From a bacterium (lineage in GTDB: Bacteria > Bacillota > Clostridia > Lachnospirales > Lachnospiraceae): a stretch of DNA of 64,000 nt. Position 1 is the stretch's first letter. Every line of letters starts with the position of its first letter. The notes beneath the pieces were generated by a model. The model did no database searches. It had not been told where the DNA came from and saw nothing but the letters and a program-made list of their open reading frames with translations. Location of the stretch: the NCBI GenBank assembly GCA_004562765.1, contig SFRL01000006.1, positions 1 through 64,000 of the forward strand, in the 5' to 3' direction. A program made the position numbers and the translations under genes. This document shows positions 42,640 to 51,514 of this stretch, in pieces.

Positions 42640-45600
42640 ATGGCTGATAAGACAGACAACATTAAAACACGTCTTAGCTTTGACGGAGAGGCAGAGTATA
42701 AGGCAGCCTGCAAGGAAATAAACAGCACCCTTAAAGTGCTTAATTCGGAAATGAAACTTGTAACGGCTGAATATAAGGACAATGCCAACAGCGCAGAGGC
42801 GCTTAAGGCAAAGCAGAGCGTATTACAAAAGACCTACGACGAGCAGGCGAAAAAAGTTAAAGAGACAGAGGCGGCATTAGAAAAATGCCGTAAGGCAACG
42901 GGAGATAACAGCGAGGCAAGTAAAAAGCTGGAAACACAGCTGAATTACCAGAAAGCAGCGCTTGTAAAAACCGAGCAGGAATTAAATAAGACGGCGGACG
43001 AGCTGGAAAAGGCAGAGAAAGCCGCAGACGAAATGGGGCAGGAGATCGAGGAAAGCGGGCAGCAAGCAGAGGCAGCAGGCGGCAAGTTTTCCGGCTTAAG
43101 TGGCATTTTAGGCGGACTGGGCGGAGCAATGGCAAAGGGAGTGGCTGTAGTAGGGACGGCAGCCGCAGCGATCGGCACGGCGGTAGTGGCTGGATTGAGC
43201 TACACCGTGAGCCAAGCAGACGAGGCAAAAGGGGCTTTAAATGACTTCTGCGCCGCCACAGGCACGGCAACTGACGAGGCAGACAAGTACAAGCAAGTTA
43301 TGGAGAATATCTATAACGGCAATTATGGAGAGGGCTTTGAAGATATAGCAGCCTCTATGGCGACCGTAAAGCAGCAGGCGGGCGATCTGGGGGCAGACGA
43401 ACTGGAAAAAATGACAACGAACGCATTAACCCTGCGTGATACGTTCGACATGGACGTAGCGGAGAGTACGAGGGCAGCAACCCAGCTTATGCAGAAATTC
43501 GGGATAAGCGGCGACGAGGCATACAACCTCATTGCACAGGGAGCGCAAGAGGGGCTGAACCAGAACGGGGATTTGCTGGACGTGATAAACGAGTACAGCA
43601 ACCAGTACGCACAGGCAGGATTGAGCGCAGAGGATATGTTTAACTCAATTAAAAACGGCGCAGATACGGGAGTATGGAGCATTGACAAAATGGGCGACGC
43701 TTTTAAAGAGTTTAATATACGAATGAATGACGGCACGGCAAATGAATACCTTACCAGTCTGGGGCTTAACGCTGACGAAATGGTAGGGAAATTCCAAGCG
43801 GGCGGCGACAGCGCAAAAGAGGCAATGAACCAGATCAGCGAGGCACTGAAAAACTGCGACGACGAGAGCTTACAGTATACCGCAGGCGTAGGGCTTATGG
43901 GTACTATGTGGGAAGATATGGGCGCAGACGCTTGCACGTCGCTTATGAGCGTAGAGGGCGAGATCAGCAAGACTACGGACGCAATGGGACAGATCAACGC
44001 CGTAAAATATGACACGTTCGGAGAGGCGATACAGGGAGCGGGCAGGATATTACAGACCAGCTTTATTATGCCGATCGGGGAGCAGGCGTTACCGATCTTT
44101 TCGCAGTTTGCAAATGAGTTGCAGCAGGGCGCAGCCGAGGCGGGCGGCGACATGGGAAAACTGGCGCAGAGCTTTGGGGACGCACTGGGGAACATGGTAA
44201 GCGGGCTGGCTGAAATGCTGCCGCAGATCACGGGCTTTGCCGTAGAGCTGGTTACAGGGCTTGTGGACGGCATTGTAGACAGTGCGCCTACGATCGTGCA
44301 GGCAGGCGTAGACATGATAACGTCGCTTGTGGACGGCATAATAGAGGCAATACCGACGCTTACAGAAAGCGCAACGGAAATTATAACAACGCTGATTAGC
44401 GGCATTGTGGAGCTTGTGCCGTCGCTGGCAGAGGGGGCAACACAGATCATAGCAGGGCTGGCAAGCGGACTGGGCGAGGCGCTGCCGCAGCTGATACCCA
44501 GCGTGATCTCTGCGGTGCTTACAATAGTGCAGACTTTGGTTGAAAACGTGCCAATGCTGGTAGACGCAGCTTTGCAGCTGGTTACGGGGCTGGCGGACGG
44601 AATTATAGCGGCGCTGCCTGTTATTATCGAGGAGCTGCCGGAGATCATAACGGCGATCATAGAGGCGCTGGTAGAGGGCATACCGCAGATTTTGGAGAGC
44701 GCAGGCGACATAGTAGTAGCGCTTGTGGACGGCATTATAAATGCGCTGCCTCTGCTGATTGCAGCAATACCGAAAATCATTACCGCTATTGCGTACGGCT
44801 TAATATCCGGCTTGCCTAAAATTTTATCGGCAGCAGGACAGCTGGTAAGCACGATCATTGGAAAACTGGCAGAGCTGCCGGGGCAGATTGCGGGAGCGAT
44901 TGCAGACGGCATAACGAAAATAGCCGAGTGGGGCGCAAGTATGCAGGAAAAAGGCGGCACGGTTATTACGGAATTTGTGAGCAAGATTAGCAATATCGTA
45001 AAAGAGCTGCCGCAGAAAATCTGGAATAGCATTGTAGACGCAGTAACCAGAGTAGCCACATGGGGCTTGAATATGCAGACCAAAGCTAAAGAGGCAATGA
45101 ACACCATGCTTACGGGCATTGTGACGATCGTAACGCAGACACCGCAGAAAATCTGGAACTGCATTGTAGGAGCAGTTACGAAAGTGGCGACGTGGGGCGC
45201 AAACATGGTAGCCAAAGCCAAAGAGGTAATGAATACCATGCTTACAGGCATTGTGACGATCGTAACGCAGACACCGCAGAAAATCTGGAACTGCATTGTA
45301 GGAGCAGTTACGAAAGTGGCGACGTGGGGCACAAATATGCTGACGAAAGCCAAAGAAGTAATGAATAACATGGTTACGGGCATTGTGAACGTAGTCAAGG
45401 AAATACCGACGAAGATTTACAACAATATTTCCGGCGCTGTATCGAAAGTGGCGACATGGGGAACGGAAGTAAAAAACAAAGCGGTAGAGGGCATGAAAAA
45501 TGTGATTTCTGGCATTAAGGATACCTTTTCTAATATTGGAGAAACCTTTAAAGGCTTTGGTAAGAACATGGTAGAGGGTATCTGGAACGGTATCAACGGC

Positions 45601-46008
45601 GCTACACGGTGGATTAAGGACAAAATAAGCGGCTGGGTAGGAAACGTGACAGATTTCTTAAAAGACCTTTTCGGAATTGCCAGCCCGTCAAAACTTATGC
45701 GTGACGAGATCGGCGTATATCTGGCGCAGGGTATCGGCGTAGGCTTTGCGGACGAGATCGGCAGCGTAAACAAAATGATTGAGGACAGCATACCGAAAGA
45801 ATTTGACGTAGGGGCAAAGGTAAAGGTAGATAAAAATATTGATCTGGACGACGACGGAAACCCGAAGAAACCAAGACCGAGAGGAACGGCAGGAGCGGGC
45901 GGGCTTACGGTCATTCAGAACATATACGCCAATACGACAGATTACGCCAAGCAGCAGAAAGAGGCTGCAAGGCAGCTGAAACAGGTAGCAAGGACGGTGT
46001 TAGCGTGA
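42640..46008 (+). CDS. tail tape measure protein
   Basis: An 1122-aa protein that sets tail length. A long N-terminal coiled coil is followed by TMP-type motifs, a hydrophobic segment (about 175-195), many short alternations of hydrophobic and Gly/Ile-rich helices (GLADGIIAALPVIIEELPEI type, residues 520-730), and 44-residue repeats (GIVTIVTQTPQKIWNCIVGA). LFGIASPSKLM near residue 1015 is a typical phage TMP tail motif. The order after the chaperones is standard. Confidence 0.93.
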   Translation: MADKTDNIKTRLSFDGEAEYKAACKEINSTLKVLNSEMKLVTAEYKDNANSAEALKAKQSVLQKTYDEQAKKVKETEAALEKCRKATGDNSEASKKLETQLNYQKAALVKTEQELNKTADELEKAEKAADEMGQEIEESGQQAEAAGGKFSGLSGILGGLGGAMAKGVAVVGTAAAAIGTAVVAGLSYTVSQADEAKGALNDFCAATGTATDEADKYKQVMENIYNGNYGEGFEDIAASMATVKQQAGDLGADELEKMTTNALTLRDTFDMDVAESTRAATQLMQKFGISGDEAYNLIAQGAQEGLNQNGDLLDVINEYSNQYAQAGLSAEDMFNSIKNGADTGVWSIDKMGDAFKEFNIRMNDGTANEYLTSLGLNADEMVGKFQAGGDSAKEAMNQISEALKNCDDESLQYTAGVGLMGTMWEDMGADACTSLMSVEGEISKTTDAMGQINAVKYDTFGEAIQGAGRILQTSFIMPIGEQALPIFSQFANELQQGAAEAGGDMGKLAQSFGDALGNMVSGLAEMLPQITGFAVELVTGLVDGIVDSAPTIVQAGVDMITSLVDGIIEAIPTLTESATEIITTLISGIVELVPSLAEGATQIIAGLASGLGEALPQLIPSVISAVLTIVQTLVENVPMLVDAALQLVTGLADGIIAALPVIIEELPEIITAIIEALVEGIPQILESAGDIVVALVDGIINALPLLIAAIPKIITAIAYGLISGLPKILSAAGQLVSTIIGKLAELPGQIAGAIADGITKIAEWGASMQEKGGTVITEFVSKISNIVKELPQKIWNSIVDAVTRVATWGLNMQTKAKEAMNTMLTGIVTIVTQTPQKIWNCIVGAVTKVATWGANMVAKAKEVMNTMLTGIVTIVTQTPQKIWNCIVGAVTKVATWGTNMLTKAKEVMNNMVTGIVNVVKEIPTKIYNNISGAVSKVATWGTEVKNKAVEGMKNVISGIKDTFSNIGETFKGFGKNMVEGIWNGINGATRWIKDKISGWVGNVTDFLKDLFGIASPSKLMRDEIGVYLAQGIGVGFADEIGSVNKMIEDSIPKEFDVGAKVKVDKNIDLDDDGNPKKPRPRGTAGAGGLTVIQNIYANTTDYAKQQKEAARQLKQVARTVLA
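45109..45372 (+). repeat. 132-bp tandem repeats in the tape-measure gene
   Basis: Two nearly identical 132-bp units start at 45109 and 45241, with a degenerate unit before and after. They encode the 44-residue TMP repeats. Confidence 0.75.
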
Positions 46009-46892
46009 TGTATGAAAAATTGACCTATACGAATAAGCGGGGCGAGAGTATAGAGCTTGGTATAAACAGCGTATACCATTGCAACGTGAGCAAGGACGTA
46101 GACGGCATAGCGGGCGTTACGAATGTCGTATACAGCACAAATAGCATGGGGCAGCATGGCGACACTTACGTAGGGCAGCGTATCGAGGCGAGGGACATTG
46201 ACATAGTAGGGCATATCAATACGAGGGACAAGCAGCAGGCATACGAGCTGCGCCGTCAAATGCTTAAAGTGTTTAACCCAGAGCTTAACGGTACGCTGAC
46301 CTATGAATTTGGGAGCTTTAAGCGTGTGATAGATTGCAGGGTGCATGGCAAGCCGGAAGTGCCAAGAAAAGAAGTGCTGATAGAGTTTAGCATACCGCTG
46401 GACTGCCTTAACCCGTTCTGGCGGGAAGAGGACGAAACAAAAGAGGATATAGCAAGCTGGGTGGCTGCGTGGCATTTCCCGTGCGTGATAGAACGGGATA
46501 ACCCGAAAAGCATGATCTTTGGATACAGGGCAGAAAGCGTGATTGTGGACTGCTACAACGAGGGCGACGTATCAACAGGTATGCGTATACGGTTTACTGC
46601 GCTGGGGACGGTAACAAACCCTATTCTGCTGAATGTGGATACAGGGGAATATATACAGCTCAATGTAACCATGCAGACAGGCGACGTGATCGAGGTAAAT
46701 ACAAAGTACGGCAGCAAAGGCGCAAAGCTGGTGCGGGACGGGGCAGAAACCGATTATTTCCGTTATGTGGACGTAGACAGTACCTTTATGCAGCTGGCGA
46801 TCGGGGACAATAATTTCCGCTATGACGCAGCCAGCGGCGTAAATTCCTTAGAGGTGGCGATCTTCTACAACGCAGAGTATTTAGGAGTGTGA
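46005..46892 (+). CDS. distal tail protein (Dit-like)
   Basis: A 295-aa member of the siphophage tail (Dit) family. The N-terminal ring domain has GESIELGINSVYHCNVSKDVDG and GQRIEARDIDIVGHI; the DKQQAYELRRQMLKVFNPEL stretch and RVIDCRVHGKPEV are typical. It forms the hub connecting tube and baseplate. It overlaps the tape measure stop by 4 bp. Confidence 0.88.
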   Translation: MMYEKLTYTNKRGESIELGINSVYHCNVSKDVDGIAGVTNVVYSTNSMGQHGDTYVGQRIEARDIDIVGHINTRDKQQAYELRRQMLKVFNPELNGTLTYEFGSFKRVIDCRVHGKPEVPRKEVLIEFSIPLDCLNPFWREEDETKEDIASWVAAWHFPCVIERDNPKSMIFGYRAESVIVDCYNEGDVSTGMRIRFTALGTVTNPILLNVDTGEYIQLNVTMQTGDVIEVNTKYGSKGAKLVRDGAETDYFRYVDVDSTFMQLAIGDNNFRYDAASGVNSLEVAIFYNAEYLGV

Positions 46893-46895
46893 TTT

Positions 46896-48050
46896 ATGGA
46901 GCTTAGAGTATTCGATACCACAATAGAGCCGCTGGGAGCGATCGACGAGCTGGCAAGTCTTTTGTGGCACACAAAATATTTTGATGTAGGCACGTTTAAT
47001 CTGCTTGCGCCGATCACGGAGAATAACAGTAAGCTGCTGAAAAGAGGGAACATTATTGTAAAGCATGACGGAAAGCGGGAGATCAAAACGGCGGACGGCG
47101 GCACATGGCGCAGGGCTGCACAGATTACCTACGTGCATATTACGAAAGACGAAAACGGGCTAGAGCAGTTAGAGGCACAAGGCTATATGCTTAGTCGGTG
47201 GTTGTCAAAACGCTGCATAGCGCCGCAGATCGTGGCGACAGCGACAAACCAGAGCCTTATTAACACAATGGTATCTAAGAACTGCGGGAGCGCCGCCAGC
47301 GCAAAGCGGAAATTCCCACAATTTACTATGCTGGCGCAAGAAACCATAGCCGGAGAGAACGTAGAGTACGCAAACGAGGTATACGCTGATCTGGGGCTTG
47401 AAGTCAAGGCACGGGCGCAGGCTGGCAAACTGGGCTATGACATATTGATAAACGAAAGAGAGAAGAAATACGGCTTTTATCTGTATAAGGGCAAAGACCT
47501 TACGGCAAAGAACAGCGAGGGTAATACACCCTGCATTTTTTCCCGTGACTTTGATAACGTGGACGAGCAGGAATACACGGACAGTATCGAAAACTGCAAG
47601 AATTTTATTTACGTGCAGGGGGCGGCGGACGAGAACGGCAGCCAGCCTGTAGTCACGGTGGACGGCGCAGGCGCTACGGGGCTGGAACTGGAAGAGGTTT
47701 TTTGCGACGCTACGGACATTTCAAGAACATACAAAAGCGGAGAGACAGAGGTAACAATACCATATAACACATATTTGCTCATGCTGAAAACCAGAGGAAA
47801 TGCGGAACTGGACGGGTACGGCGAGAATATGAATTTTGTAAGCACCATAAGCACAAATTCAAACCTTAAGTACAAGGAAGATTTTGATTTAGGAGATCGC
47901 ATTACCTGTAAAGAAGTGAAATGGAATATACAGATTGACGCACGAATTACAGAGGTTACAGAAATATACCAGAAAGGCGAGGAAACCATAGAGGCGACGT
48001 TTGGGGACAGCCTGCCGACGCTGGTAGAGCAGATAAGGAAAGTGAGGTAG
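46896..48050 (+). CDS. tail-associated protein, ReqiPepy6 Gp37-like
   Basis: A 384-aa protein resembling the siphophage ReqiPepy6 Gp37-like family (LWHTKYFDVGTFNLLAPI near the start; YKEDFDLGDRITCKEVKWNI at the end). It probably acts as the tail-hub protein (Tal) below Dit; no peptidase motif is visible. Three bases separate it from the Dit gene. Confidence 0.8.
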   Translation: MELRVFDTTIEPLGAIDELASLLWHTKYFDVGTFNLLAPITENNSKLLKRGNIIVKHDGKREIKTADGGTWRRAAQITYVHITKDENGLEQLEAQGYMLSRWLSKRCIAPQIVATATNQSLINTMVSKNCGSAASAKRKFPQFTMLAQETIAGENVEYANEVYADLGLEVKARAQAGKLGYDILINEREKKYGFYLYKGKDLTAKNSEGNTPCIFSRDFDNVDEQEYTDSIENCKNFIYVQGAADENGSQPVVTVDGAGATGLELEEVFCDATDISRTYKSGETEVTIPYNTYLLMLKTRGNAELDGYGENMNFVSTISTNSNLKYKEDFDLGDRITCKEVKWNIQIDARITEVTEIYQKGEETIEATFGDSLPTLVEQIRKVR

Positions 48051-48055
48051 ATACA

Positions 48056-49192
48056 ATGGCTGATTGCTTACCATTTAACGCCGTATACGACGGAGAGGCA
48101 TACGACAGGGTATATAAAGCCGAGGACTGGGCGTGGTATTTTGCCACATTCCTTGCAAACGGCGTTTTTCCAAAGCCGAGCGACGGGCTGCAAGTGATCG
48201 CACACAATGGCATGGAAATACGGGTAAACGCCGGACAGGCATTTATAAACGGGTATGCTTTCAGAAATACGAGCAGCTACAGCATTACGCTGGATACGGC
48301 AGAGGGCGCATTGAACCGTATAGACAGGGTAATAGTACGCTGGGATTTGCCGCAAAGGGATATGTATATTACGGTGCTGAAAGGCACACCCTCTGCAAAG
48401 CCCGTGGCTGCGGCGCTTACGAGGGATACAGAAATATGGGAGCTGGCTTTAGCTGACATATATGTAGGAAAAGGCGTTACGGCAGTACGGACAGCCAATA
48501 TTACAGACCAGCGCTTTAATAGCGCCGTCTGCGGCATTGTGAAAGGGACAGTAGAGGAAATAGACGCAAGCGTGCTTACAAAGCAGTTTACAGATTTTTT
48601 CAATATCTACAGTAATGCGGTGCTGGACGAGTTTAGCGTATACAAGCAGAGCATGGAGCAGTATTTAACTGATATTGCGGGAATTTACGAGCAGTACATA
48701 AGCCGCACAGAAAGCCTGTTTACGCAGTATGAAAATAATTTCACAGACCGTTATAACGAGTTTTCCAATACTTTAGACAGCTGGGACGAGGAGCTGTTAA
48801 AAGCGTATACGGATTTTGTAGCAAATATCCAGCTGTTTAAGACAAGCGCAGAGAACGATTTTAACACATGGTTCGAGGCGATCAAGGACAAACTGGGAGA
48901 GGACGCAGCCGGACAACTACAGCTTGAAATAGAGCAGCTGACGGCACAGGTAGCACAGCTGGCGCAGCAGGCAGAGGGGAACGCAGAACAGATACAGCAG
49001 CAGCTTACAGACTTAGACCAGAGGCTTACGCTGGTAGAAAATGGCTGGAATATCAATTATAAGCATGACGCTGTATTAGGAATTTGCTATCTGGGTGCTG
49101 CGTATATGAGCCAGCAATACGAAAGAACAGAGGAAACGGCAGTATTAGGGCTTGCCTATATCGGCAATTCCTATCTTGCAGATACATTTTAA
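48056..49192 (+). CDS. baseplate or tail-fibre protein (BppU-like N-terminus)
   Basis: A 378-aa protein. The N-terminal 150 residues (FNAVYDGEAYDRVYKAEDWA, NAGQAFINGYAFRN, IDRVIVRWDLPQRDMYITVL) match baseplate/upper structural proteins of low-GC siphophages. A long helical coiled coil (about 170-320) and a small C-terminal domain follow. It probably carries the adsorption apparatus toward the DGR target encoded downstream. Confidence 0.75.
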   Translation: MADCLPFNAVYDGEAYDRVYKAEDWAWYFATFLANGVFPKPSDGLQVIAHNGMEIRVNAGQAFINGYAFRNTSSYSITLDTAEGALNRIDRVIVRWDLPQRDMYITVLKGTPSAKPVAAALTRDTEIWELALADIYVGKGVTAVRTANITDQRFNSAVCGIVKGTVEEIDASVLTKQFTDFFNIYSNAVLDEFSVYKQSMEQYLTDIAGIYEQYISRTESLFTQYENNFTDRYNEFSNTLDSWDEELLKAYTDFVANIQLFKTSAENDFNTWFEAIKDKLGEDAAGQLQLEIEQLTAQVAQLAQQAEGNAEQIQQQLTDLDQRLTLVENGWNINYKHDAVLGICYLGAAYMSQQYERTEETAVLGLAYIGNSYLADTF

Positions 49193-49210
49193 GAAAGAGA
49201 GGCAGACAAA

Positions 49211-49645
49211 ATGAAAGGATTTCCGAAAACCTTAAAGACAAAAGAGGACTATTACAACTGTCTGGCTATGGTGGCAGCAGGAGAACTGGCGGCAGCAGAT
49301 TTGCTGGCAAAGATCGAGGGTGCAGAAAAACAGCGCTACATACAGTGTGCGGTAGTGGAGACGGCGGCAGAAAAGAAAGCCGTAACGGTTTATTACTGCG
49401 ACGAGGCAGCAGTAGGCATGAAGTTTACGGCGGGCGACGTGTCGGGCACGATCACAGCCGTTACGCACGTACAGAGCGAGGACGCAGAGGCAGCAGGAGA
49501 GACGGCGAACGACAGGACGGCTTTAACACTGTCTAAAGCGGTAAGCGGCTGCGCCGTGATCGGGCTGGAACGGGCAGAAACCGTAGCAGGAATGACAGTA
49601 GACGACATTACAGCACTGAAAGGAGTATTAAAGCAGTATGAGTAG
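49211..49645 (+). CDS. phage tail-region protein of unknown function
   Basis: A 144-aa protein with N-terminal MKGFPKTLKTKEDYYNCLAM, which recurs in small phage proteins near tail fibres, followed by a beta-rich domain. No biochemical role recognised. It overlaps the DGR target gene by 8 bp, so the two should be made together, perhaps as chaperone or partner. Confidence 0.6.
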   Translation: MKGFPKTLKTKEDYYNCLAMVAAGELAAADLLAKIEGAEKQRYIQCAVVETAAEKKAVTVYYCDEAAVGMKFTAGDVSGTITAVTHVQSEDAEAAGETANDRTALTLSKAVSGCAVIGLERAETVAGMTVDDITALKGVLKQYE

Positions 49646-50780
49646 AATTTTAGTTGATGATGTGACAAAGACAGATCAGAGGGCACTTTTAAACGTGAAT
49701 AAAATGGCTACGATCAGCGACATTGTAGCACCGAGTAATGAGTATCTGTACGCCAGCGGTGCAAACGAGCTTACGCTGGTAGACAACTGCGTAATTGCCG
49801 TAGGCGGCGCAGGCATTTTTAAGACAGCAAACACGCTGCTTACGGCAGCTAATCTGGACGTAGGCAGCGCCTTTACCGTAGGCTGCGACTACTACGTATA
49901 TATCTGCGATCCCAGAATTGACAGCGCAGACGAGCAGTACGTTATTTCCCTTAATTCTACATACCCGTCCGGCTGGAACGCAAGCAACAGCCGTAAGATC
50001 GGAGGTTTTCATTACGGGCGCTGCCGCAAGGTAGACGGCAATTTACAGCCCGTCAACAGCAGCGGCGTGATCTTTGGTACGGGCTGGGAAAGCGTCGTAA
50101 GCAATGGCATTGTTCCCCGTTCCGTTTGGACGCTGGGGCATAGACCGAAATGTAACCCCGAGGGCATGGTATACATGGGCGGTGGCACATGGATTGACAT
50201 TTACTTAAATTCTGATGACGGCGCAAAGGGCTTAAAGTCAGAGTACAACTGTGCGCCCATGACAGGTACAGAGGGCATGAACTGGTACAACTTTGTGGAG
50301 CGTCTGGCAAAGAGCGGTAAGCGCCTGCCGAACTATGCAGAGTTTGTAGCGTATGCTTTCGGAAGTCCTGCCGGACTGGACGGCGCAAACACAAACGCAT
50401 GGAGCGCCACCACGAACACAGGCAGAGGAACGACGGGCAGCGTAGTAAATGCCGTGTCTGCGATCGGATGCGTGGACGCTGTAGGGCGTGTGTGGGAATG
50501 GCTGGACGAGCTGATAACCAGAGCAGAACACGCTAAAAATACCACGTACCATGCAAGCGAGGCGTGGGGCTGGGATTTGACTACACCGCTTAAGACAGGC
50601 GAGAAGTCTTACGACGTGGGTAATATCTATCAGTATTACTATGCGTCTCTGGCGGCGCTGCTGGCGGGCGGCAACTGGGCCGATGGCGTGCAGGACGGCG
50701 CTCGTGCCGGGCGTTGCTACGATTACCCGTGGAGTGTCGCTGCGCACGCGGGCGCTCGTGGGGCGTGTGACAGTCTGTAG
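49638..50780 (+). CDS. DGR-diversified tail protein (C-type lectin-like variable domain)
   Basis: A 380-aa adhesin-like tail protein. The N-terminal ~140 residues are beta-rich. The C-terminal part has the formylglycine-generating-enzyme/C-type-lectin-like fold seen in DGR targets (GTGWESVV, RLAKSGKRLPNYAEFVAYAFG, AVGRVWEWLDELIT, GGNW.DGVQDGARA...GARGACDSL). The last 42 residues (337-378) are encoded by the variable repeat, so this surface is rewritten by the retroelement encoded just downstream. It probably binds the host-cell receptor at the tail tip, as Mtd does in Bordetella phage BPP-1; that use is inferred. Confidence 0.9.
   Translation: MSRILVDDVTKTDQRALLNVNKMATISDIVAPSNEYLYASGANELTLVDNCVIAVGGAGIFKTANTLLTAANLDVGSAFTVGCDYYVYICDPRIDSADEQYVISLNSTYPSGWNASNSRKIGGFHYGRCRKVDGNLQPVNSSGVIFGTGWESVVSNGIVPRSVWTLGHRPKCNPEGMVYMGGGTWIDIYLNSDDGAKGLKSEYNCAPMTGTEGMNWYNFVERLAKSGKRLPNYAEFVAYAFGSPAGLDGANTNAWSATTNTGRGTTGSVVNAVSAIGCVDAVGRVWEWLDELITRAEHAKNTTYHASEAWGWDLTTPLKTGEKSYDVGNIYQYYYASLAALLAGGNWADGVQDGARAGRCYDYPWSVAAHAGARGACDSL
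50647..50771 (+). repeat. DGR variable repeat (VR)
   Basis: 125 bp aligned without gaps to the template at 51222-51346. There are 16 differences, and 15 of them lie at template adenines (11 A-to-C/G/T at first or second codon positions of AAC/AAT codons and others); the exception is one T-to-G. The last 25 bp are identical, giving the initiation-of-homing segment. Confidence 0.95.
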
Positions 50781-50781
50781 A

Positions 50782-50802
50782 CGGCGGGCGAAAGCCCAGC
50801 CG
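50782..50802 (+). other. hairpin with GAAA tetraloop downstream of VR
   Basis: GGGC-GAAA-GCCC flanked by CGG/CCG, 10 bp after the VR end. The Bordetella DGR needs a similar hairpin with a GNRA-like loop just downstream of VR for efficient retrohoming. Confidence 0.65.
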
Positions 50803-50820
50803 GATAAAAAGGGGTAGACA

Positions 50821-51192
50821 ATGACGCTACAGGACAAAACGGACAAATTACACCAGAAAACCTATGATTTCCTGCTATACATATATCCGCTGCTATGCAA
50901 GTATCCGAAATATGAAAAATTTAACCTACAGTCAGCCACCAGAAACGCAATACTGGAAATGCTGAAAGAGGTTATAAAGTGGGATAAGACGGCGACGAAA
51001 AGCCACCTATACACGGCAGATACGGAATTACAGACAGCAAAGGAACTAATACGGCTGGCAAATGACCTAAAGTACAGCGCAATGAACGCAAAGCATTACG
51101 GAGTAGCCAGCCGGAAACTTACGGAGCTGGGCGTTATGTTGGGAGAGATCATAGAAGAGGTAAAAACCAAAGAGACAAAAGGAAAGAAATAA
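50821..51192 (+). CDS. avd: DGR accessory variability determinant (Avd)
   Basis: A 123-aa all-helical, basic protein, LHQKTYDFLLYIYPLLCKYPKYEKF at the start and TAKELIRLANDLKYSAMNAKHYGVAS in the third helix: the four-helix-bundle Avd family. Avd forms a pentamer that holds the reverse transcriptase and template RNA for mutagenic cDNA synthesis. It stands between the target gene and the template repeat, as in the BPP-1 cassette. Confidence 0.9.
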   Translation: MTLQDKTDKLHQKTYDFLLYIYPLLCKYPKYEKFNLQSATRNAILEMLKEVIKWDKTATKSHLYTADTELQTAKELIRLANDLKYSAMNAKHYGVASRKLTELGVMLGEIIEEVKTKETKGKK

Positions 51193-51221
51193 AAATATGG
51201 GGCAGCTGCTTACTTACAGCC

Positions 51222-51346
51222 CTCTGGCGGCGCTGATAGCGGGCGGCAACTGGAACAATGGCGTGCAGGACGGCGCTCGTGCCGTGAATTGCAACAATTA
51301 CCCGTGGAATGTCAATACGAACACGGGCGCTCGTGGGGCGTGTGAC
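51222..51346 (+). repeat. DGR template repeat (TR)
   Basis: 125-bp non-coding template between avd and the RT gene, matching the VR except at A positions. Its AAC/AAT-rich codons (W-N-N, C-N-N-Y, W-N-V-N-T-N-T) are the usual DGR design that allows many substitutions without stop codons. An open frame (51197-51430) crosses it but is only the echo of the VR. Confidence 0.95.
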
Positions 51347-51514
51347 TTAGTGAAAGCATTACAGGCACAGAGTATCTACGGAACACTGGCAAGGATTAAA
51401 GGAAAAGCAAGAGTGCTTAATAACCTATAGTCAGAGCGGCTGTCCCGCCGTGAGGCAAAGAGAAAAATACAAGCTGCTGGTTAGTAGCTGCGGCGAAAGG
51501 CAGGAGCTTATTTT

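Noticed and set aside
43323..45398. Minus-strand open frame of 691 aa
   Set aside because: It is the mirror of the tape-measure gene, with low-complexity Ser/Ile/Thr composition and no domain.
51197..51430. Open reading frame of 77 aa similar to the end of the DGR target
   Set aside because: It lies over the template repeat; the similarity is that of TR to VR. It has no ribosome site and is better read as non-coding template.
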